Assembly (NCBI GenBank): GCA_031404815.1
Contig: JANNIH010000014.1
Location: forward strand, 102,813-166,812
Reading direction: 5' to 3'
DNA length: 64,000 nt
DNA from: DASYKS01 sp031404815
Lineage (GTDB): Bacteria; Acidobacteriota; Thermoanaerobaculia; Multivoradales; UBA5704
How positions within the stretch are numbered: position 1 is the first letter of the stretch; every line of letters starts with the position of its first letter. A model generated the notes under the pieces. The model had not been told where the DNA came from and did no database searches. It saw only the letters and a program-made list of their open reading frames with translations. The translations under genes and the position numbers were made by a program. Shown here piece after piece: positions 62,044 through 64,000 of this stretch.

Positions 62044-63684
62044 ATGAGAGCTCTCCGCACTCTCCTCGCCGTCGCCGCGCTCTCCTTCGCTTCCGCGGTG
62101 CACTCGCAATCCGCGAAACCCCCTCGCGGCGCGGCCACCCGGGACAGCTACCAGAACCTCGTCACCCTCTTTGCCGACTGGCGGGCGTTCGAGGTGCCGC
62201 CGATGCGCGAGGGCGCGCCGGATTACACCGCGGCGACGTTCACCAAGAGGCACGCGGAGCTTCCGTCGTTCCTTCGTCGGCTGGACGCAATCGACGGGGC
62301 GGGCTGGTCGATCGAGCAGCAGGTGGACCGCGAACTGGTGCGCGCCGAGATGAACGGTTTCGATTGGAATGTTCGGGTCCTTGAGCCCTGGGCGCGAGAC
62401 CCCGCGTTTTACGCCACGGTCCAGATGGAGCAGAGCGATACGCCGGAGCACGAAGGGCCGACGCATCACGGCTTGGCCGAGATCTGGACCTACTCGTTCC
62501 CCCTCTCTTCCGCGGCCGAGGCGAAGCTCGCCGCCGAGCTTCGTCCAATCCCCTCCCTGCTCGCCCAGGCGCGTTTGAACCTGGTCGGCAACGCGCGCGA
62601 TCTGTGGCTCACCGGAACCGGCACGATGCGAGACCAAGCCGCAAACCTCGCCGAGCTGGAAAAGAAACTCGCCGGCAGCGGCCCCGCGCTCTTGGGCGCG
62701 ATGCGCGACGCCCGCCGCGCGACGGAAGCGTTCGTCGCCTGGCTCGAAGCGCAGGCGCCGAACAAGACCGGGCCTTCCGGCGTCGGCAAGGAGAACTACT
62801 CCTGGAGCCAGCAAAACGTCCACCGCCTGCCGATGACCTGGGATCAGGAGGTCGAGCTGCTCAAGCGCGAGCTGGCGAGGGCCCACGCGTCGCTGCGCCT
62901 CGAAGAGGAGCACAACCGCGGCTTGCCCAAGATCCAGGCGGCCGCATCGCCCGAGGAGTACCTCGAGCGGGCCAACGGGGCGGTGACCCGGTACATCGCG
63001 TTTCTCAAAGCCAAGGACCTCTTCCCGATGCGCGACAGCATGGACCCCGCCCTGCGCGCGCACTTGGGAGGGTACGTCCCGTTGGAAACCCGCAACTTCT
63101 TTGCGATCGCGATGCACTACGACCCTTTGACGCTCTACACCCACTTTTACCATTGGTGGGACCTCGCGCGGATGGCGGAGGAACCGCACCCGAGCCCGAT
63201 GCGCCGGGGCGCCCTCCTGTACAACATCTGGGACAGCCGCGCCGAGGGGATGGCCACGGCGATGGAAGAGTTCATGCTCCACGCCGGCCTCTACGACGAC
63301 AACCCGCGCGCCAAAGAGATCGTCTGGATCATGCTCGCGCAGCGCGCGGCGCGCGGCCTCGCGTCGCTCTACGCCCAAGCGAACGAATTCGACCTCAAGC
63401 AGGCGAAAGACTTCCAGGTGCAATGGACGCCGCGCGGCTGGATGCGCCCCGACCTCGACCTGCTCGGTTTCGAGCAGCAGCTCTATCTGCGCCAACCGGG
63501 GTACGGCACCAGTTACGTCACGGGCAAATGCCTGCTCGACGATCTGATCCGCGAAAGGTCGAAGCAGCTCGGAGGCACCTTCTCAATGCGGCGCTTCTTC
63601 GACGAGGTGAACTCGGCCGGCATGATCCCGGTCTCCCTCATCCGCTGGCAGCTGACCGGCGAGAAGGAAGAGCTCGGTCGCTGA
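62044..63684 (+). CDS. Secreted DUF885 family protein
   Basis: This 546-residue protein has a signal peptide (about 1-23, cleavage near VHS-Q) and a DUF885 body: ELVRAEMNGFDWNVRVLEPWARDPAFY, LARAHASLRLEEEHNRGLP, PSPMRRGALLYNIWDSRAEGMATAMEEFMLHAGLYDD and PGYGTSYVTGKCLLDDLIRER. Family members are helical, gluzincin-like predicted metallopeptidases, but here the HExxH-type motif is not preserved (RAEGMATAMEEFML). Activity is therefore doubtful. ATG 62044 begins the signal peptide after AGAGAGGA. Confidence 0.85.
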   Translation: MRALRTLLAVAALSFASAVHSQSAKPPRGAATRDSYQNLVTLFADWRAFEVPPMREGAPDYTAATFTKRHAELPSFLRRLDAIDGAGWSIEQQVDRELVRAEMNGFDWNVRVLEPWARDPAFYATVQMEQSDTPEHEGPTHHGLAEIWTYSFPLSSAAEAKLAAELRPIPSLLAQARLNLVGNARDLWLTGTGTMRDQAANLAELEKKLAGSGPALLGAMRDARRATEAFVAWLEAQAPNKTGPSGVGKENYSWSQQNVHRLPMTWDQEVELLKRELARAHASLRLEEEHNRGLPKIQAAASPEEYLERANGAVTRYIAFLKAKDLFPMRDSMDPALRAHLGGYVPLETRNFFAIAMHYDPLTLYTHFYHWWDLARMAEEPHPSPMRRGALLYNIWDSRAEGMATAMEEFMLHAGLYDDNPRAKEIVWIMLAQRAARGLASLYAQANEFDLKQAKDFQVQWTPRGWMRPDLDLLGFEQQLYLRQPGYGTSYVTGKCLLDDLIRERSKQLGGTFSMRRFFDEVNSAGMIPVSLIRWQLTGEKEELGR

Positions 63685-63717
63685 GCCCGGTCCCGTTCTC
63701 GAAACCCCCTCTTCCTA

Positions 63718-63790
63718 CCTTTCGTCGGGGCCAAGTCCGGACTTTCGGCAGAGGCGCGAGACGGGGGTGAAACCCTACTCTGAAGTGGAA
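63718..63790 (+). promoter_or_regulatory. Second copy of the conserved upstream element
   Basis: CTTTCGTCGGGGCCAAGTCC continues with GGACTTTCGGCAGAGGCG and matches the element at 40716. A weaker repeat of its core (GGGGCGAAGTCCGAATCGGCG) follows at 63793-63813. An ATG sits about 143 bp downstream (63861), with a 34-codon frame I cannot support as a gene. The interval 63685-64000 holds nothing else I recognise, and the window ends here. Confidence 0.4.
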
Positions 63791-64000
63791 CCGGGGCGAA
63801 GTCCGAATCGGCGCGCGAAGCGCTCGAGATAGCGCCCCACCTTTGGAGAGGGAGAATCCCATGTTAGCGGCGGCCAGAAACGGCGTGATTCCGGCGATCA
63901 GGAAAGGCGGCGTCATTTTTCTGCCGCGGCAGCTCGGCGTGCGAAGCTGGCGGCGAGGTATGTGACGTAGCCGGGATGTAGATCTTCCGGGGTAAGCGAA

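Noticed and set aside
63861..63965. A 34-codon frame downstream of the second copy of the upstream element.
   Set aside because: No leader, family or composition signal; only its spacing from the element is suggestive.

Overview
The window is high-GC bacterial chromosome and contains no phage, plasmid, rRNA or tRNA genes that I can see. A complete alternative complex III (ACIII) plus caa3-type cytochrome oxidase cluster, a VWFA-related secreted protein of the kind common in Acidobacteria, a CHAT-TPR protein behind an ECF sigma factor, a DUF885 protein, an ECF42/DGPF pair and a B12-dependent ribonucleotide reductase together suggest an aerobic member of the Acidobacteriota (perhaps Thermoanaerobaculia-like). 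This placement is inference from gene content.

Layout. 0-0.6 kb: a tandem array with an exact 21-bp period. 0.7-5.6 kb: ECF sigma factor, single-span membrane partner, secreted protein and membrane-anchored CHAT-TPR caspase-like protein. 5.8-9.0 kb: a tightly overlapped three-gene module (small HEPN-like protein, KGGVGR-variant ParA-like ATPase, P-loop NTPase) that looks like an uncharacterised conflict or signalling system. 9.0-27.5 kb: mostly housekeeping genes (CorA/ZntB-like transporter, hydrolase, FG-GAP protein, DinB, nucleotidyltransferase pair, two PH-domain proteins, topA, SulP, rRNA/tRNA uracil methyltransferase, MBL hydrolase, archaeal-type GAPDH, VWA, OmpA). 27.5-32.7 kb: an accessory patch with a hairpin cluster, REP-like palindromes, an antitoxin-like gene, a lower-GC stretch with a PIN-like gene and a nuclease-like gene, a second 21-bp array and a HicA/DUF1902 pair. 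32.7-40.4 kb: LAB_N protein, TlpA-like thioredoxin, nrdJ, methylmalonyl-CoA mutase large subunit, DGPF protein and ECF42 sigma factor. 40.4-45.3 kb: 49-bp hairpin repeats around an orphan RiPP-like precursor peptide, HD protein, decayed MazEF, DinB, spermidine-synthase-like protein and a frameshifted SnoaL-like gene. 45.3-59.6 kb: one minus-strand run actABCDEF - membrane protein - sco - coxB - coxA - coxC - coxD - HD phosphohydrolase - Tat-exported superoxide dismutase, with a TGTGA-N6-TCACA palindrome upstream of actA. 59.9-64 kb: a copper-binding lipoprotein, a third 21-bp array, a VapBC remnant, a DUF885 protein and a terminal non-coding element shared with the RiPP locus.

How the parts work together. 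ACIII oxidises quinol and passes electrons to the cytochrome-c-fused caa3 oxidase; Sco matures CuA, the exported SOD may protect the periplasm, and a Crp/Fnr-type regulator probably tunes the run. The sigma/CHAT operon looks like a regulated envelope or stress module. The most unusual feature is non-coding: three arrays of unrelated sequence (24, 17 and 13 units) all use an exact, indel-free 21-bp period with an internal dyad.
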